Made by a program: the position numbers and the translations under genes. Under the pieces are notes generated by a model. That model saw only the letters and a program-made list of their open reading frames with translations, searched no databases and was not told where the DNA came from. DNA of 12,809 nucleotides from an uncultured Oscillospiraceae bacterium (GTDB lineage: Bacteria > Bacillota > Clostridia > Oscillospirales > Oscillospiraceae): assembly GCA_934621665.1 (NCBI GenBank), contig CAKTUT010000035.1, positions 1-12,809 of the forward strand, given 5' to 3'. Of the stretch, positions 11,555 to 12,809 are shown one piece after another. Each line of letters opens with the position of its first letter. Positions within the stretch are counted from its first letter, which is position 1.

Positions 11555-12809
11555 AAAAAGGAATTCATATATATGCAATTATTGTCACAGCTATATGCAT
11601 ATTGCTGTCTGCCTGCACGTCGGTAGAAACGCCAAGTGTCAGCGGAGTTGTGCCGGAAACAGCAGCGGATGAGGATGAAATTCAGCGCAATGAAACAAAC
11701 GTATCTGCTGTAACCGCGTTAACCGATGAGGAAACAGCACTTCTGCACAACATGGCGCTGACCGGCTTGCAGGATGGCGTGCCGCCGGTGTGGCGCGCCG
11801 ATGCACCGGCGGATGTGCCGCGTCCGCGCAGCGGCGACGCAGCAATCAGCGTGGAATACCGCGAGTGGCGAAGCGCCAGCACTTGGTTTTCGCGCGTTCA
11901 TGTAAGCCCGACCCATGGCTGGTCAGAGGAAATCTGGAACGGCTTTGTGGTGCTGAAAGGATGCGAGGCTACGTATTTTCACGACGCACTTGCACCGGAT
12001 TGGCTGTATCTTGTGCGGCCGTTGCGCCGATATCGCGGACAGGACAATGAAAGCGAACATTATCCACTTTGGAAGCTGACTGATTATGACGTGGGTGAAT
12101 ACGGCCGCACGCTGCAAAAAATATACTATCTCACGCCAGACGGCACGCAGCTGATGCAGATGGAGGCAGACGGAAGCGGTGTGACGTGCATCTATGCCGC
12201 GCCGCCGGGGAAGCTTTGCTCGCTTATTTGCTGCGAGAACACGGTCTGGTGTGCGGAACAGATGGACGATGGGTCATGGCGCATCTGGCGGCTGTATGAG
12301 CCGGAGATTGGCACGGCTGAGACATCGACACTTTTCACTGTGCTTGAACAGGCGCTCCCCACCGCACCAACAGTGCAGGTGCTGAGCAACTGTGAAACTG
12401 CCGTCTGGTGGACAAATCCGGAGATGACACGGAAGCGTGAGGAACTGAAAGAGGAATACTGGACCGAGCTCTGGGAAAATCAAACCGAACAGGAGCGCGA
12501 ATGGTTTATCAGCCGCTATCTGGACGCGCATCCGGACTATGTTGATGACGGCGGCATACCGCCTTATGACGAAACGCTTTTACCGCAGGGGTCGGGCGAT
12601 GTGGTAATAACATGGATTAACCAGCGCTACCATATTCCGGAACGATACGTGCGTTACCGCAATACTATCACTGGCTATGTTAAAACAATGGGAAATCTGT
12701 TTGCAACGCGGGAGTATTTCTTCTTGGATGGAACAACGTGGGAACGGCCATATGAACCAGATGAAGAGGATTCATTTGTAATCAGTCCATTCTGGCTCTA
12801 TCTCCCGCC
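11551..12809 (+). CDS. Putative lipoprotein of unknown function (3' end outside window)
   Basis: An open frame of 419 codons runs off the right edge with no stop. The start GTG overlaps the stop of the upstream gene (GTGA), with GGGTGA 9 nt before it, so translation is coupled. The N-terminus is a lipoprotein signal: KK, then a hydrophobic stretch (AIIVTAICILLSA) and lipobox LSAC with Cys22 as the lipidated residue. The mature protein should be anchored on the outer face of the membrane. It is Trp/Tyr-rich; YYLTPDGTQLMQMEADGSGV and the following ENTVWCAEQMDDGSWRIWRL look like blades of a beta-propeller (YncE/DUF5050-like), which is tentative. No family is recognised with certainty. A cell-wall or surface role is inferred from the neighbouring amidase-like gene. 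Confidence 0.8.
   Translation, partial: MKKGIHIYAIIVTAICILLSACTSVETPSVSGVVPETAADEDEIQRNETNVSAVTALTDEETALLHNMALTGLQDGVPPVWRADAPADVPRPRSGDAAISVEYREWRSASTWFSRVHVSPTHGWSEEIWNGFVVLKGCEATYFHDALAPDWLYLVRPLRRYRGQDNESEHYPLWKLTDYDVGEYGRTLQKIYYLTPDGTQLMQMEADGSGVTCIYAAPPGKLCSLICCENTVWCAEQMDDGSWRIWRLYEPEIGTAETSTLFTVLEQALPTAPTVQVLSNCETAVWWTNPEMTRKREELKEEYWTELWENQTEQEREWFISRYLDAHPDYVDDGGIPPYDETLLPQGSGDVVITWINQRYHIPERYVRYRNTITGYVKTMGNLFATREYFFLDGTTWERPYEPDEEDSFVISPFWLYLP

Overview
The window looks like a chromosomal segment of a GC-rich, endospore-forming Firmicute, most likely class Clostridia (Oscillospiraceae-like). I infer this from the rpsF-ssb-rpsR operon, the sporulation/division cluster yabP-yabQ-divIC-yabR, strong AGGAGG-type ribosome binding sites, and sigma-A promoters with 17-nt spacers. 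No rRNA, tRNA, IS element or CRISPR array is visible.

Left part (1-1829, minus strand): the translation/replication operon rpsF-ssb-rpsR runs off the left edge. Its promoter matches the sigma-A consensus exactly, and its leader folds like the S6:S18 autoregulatory RNA. Upstream of it lies tadA (tRNA A34 deaminase) with its own promoter. Next (1848-3016) comes a compact phage-like control module. An XRE repressor faces a three-gene mini-operon across a promoter with a perfect dyad in its -35/-10 spacer. The mini-operon encodes a CxxC zinc-knuckle protein, a small helical protein and a stand-alone sigma-region-4-like protein. Between this module and mnmG is a gene-free gap that may hold a small minus-strand RNA with an extended -10 and an intrinsic terminator.

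Middle part (3406-9122): plus-strand housekeeping genes mnmG (tRNA wobble modification), tatD (metal-dependent nuclease family) and ung (uracil-DNA glycosylase). Ung converges on a minus-strand orphan phage tail-fibre-like gene. The leader of that gene carries an exact complement of its own Shine-Dalgarno region. Upstream is an SDR reductase resembling the EF-P 5-aminopentanone reductase YmfI.

Right part (9129-10777, minus strand): yabP, yabQ, divIC and yabR, in the order found in Bacillus subtilis. A sigma-E-like promoter precedes yabP, and a vegetative-type promoter sits inside the 3' end of yabQ just ahead of divIC. The yabQ frame runs about 180 nt into divIC, which is unusual.

The right end (10838-12809) changes character. 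A dispersed GC-rich palindromic repeat is followed by a direct-repeat operator typical of OmpR-family regulators and a good promoter. Then comes an AT-richer gene that looks like the C-terminal remnant of a CHAP/NlpC-type cysteine amidase. It is translationally coupled (GTGA overlap) to a long lipoprotein gene that runs off the window. Parts of the window that look acquired or accessory are the XRE/sigma-like module, the orphan tail-fibre gene and the truncated amidase plus lipoprotein.
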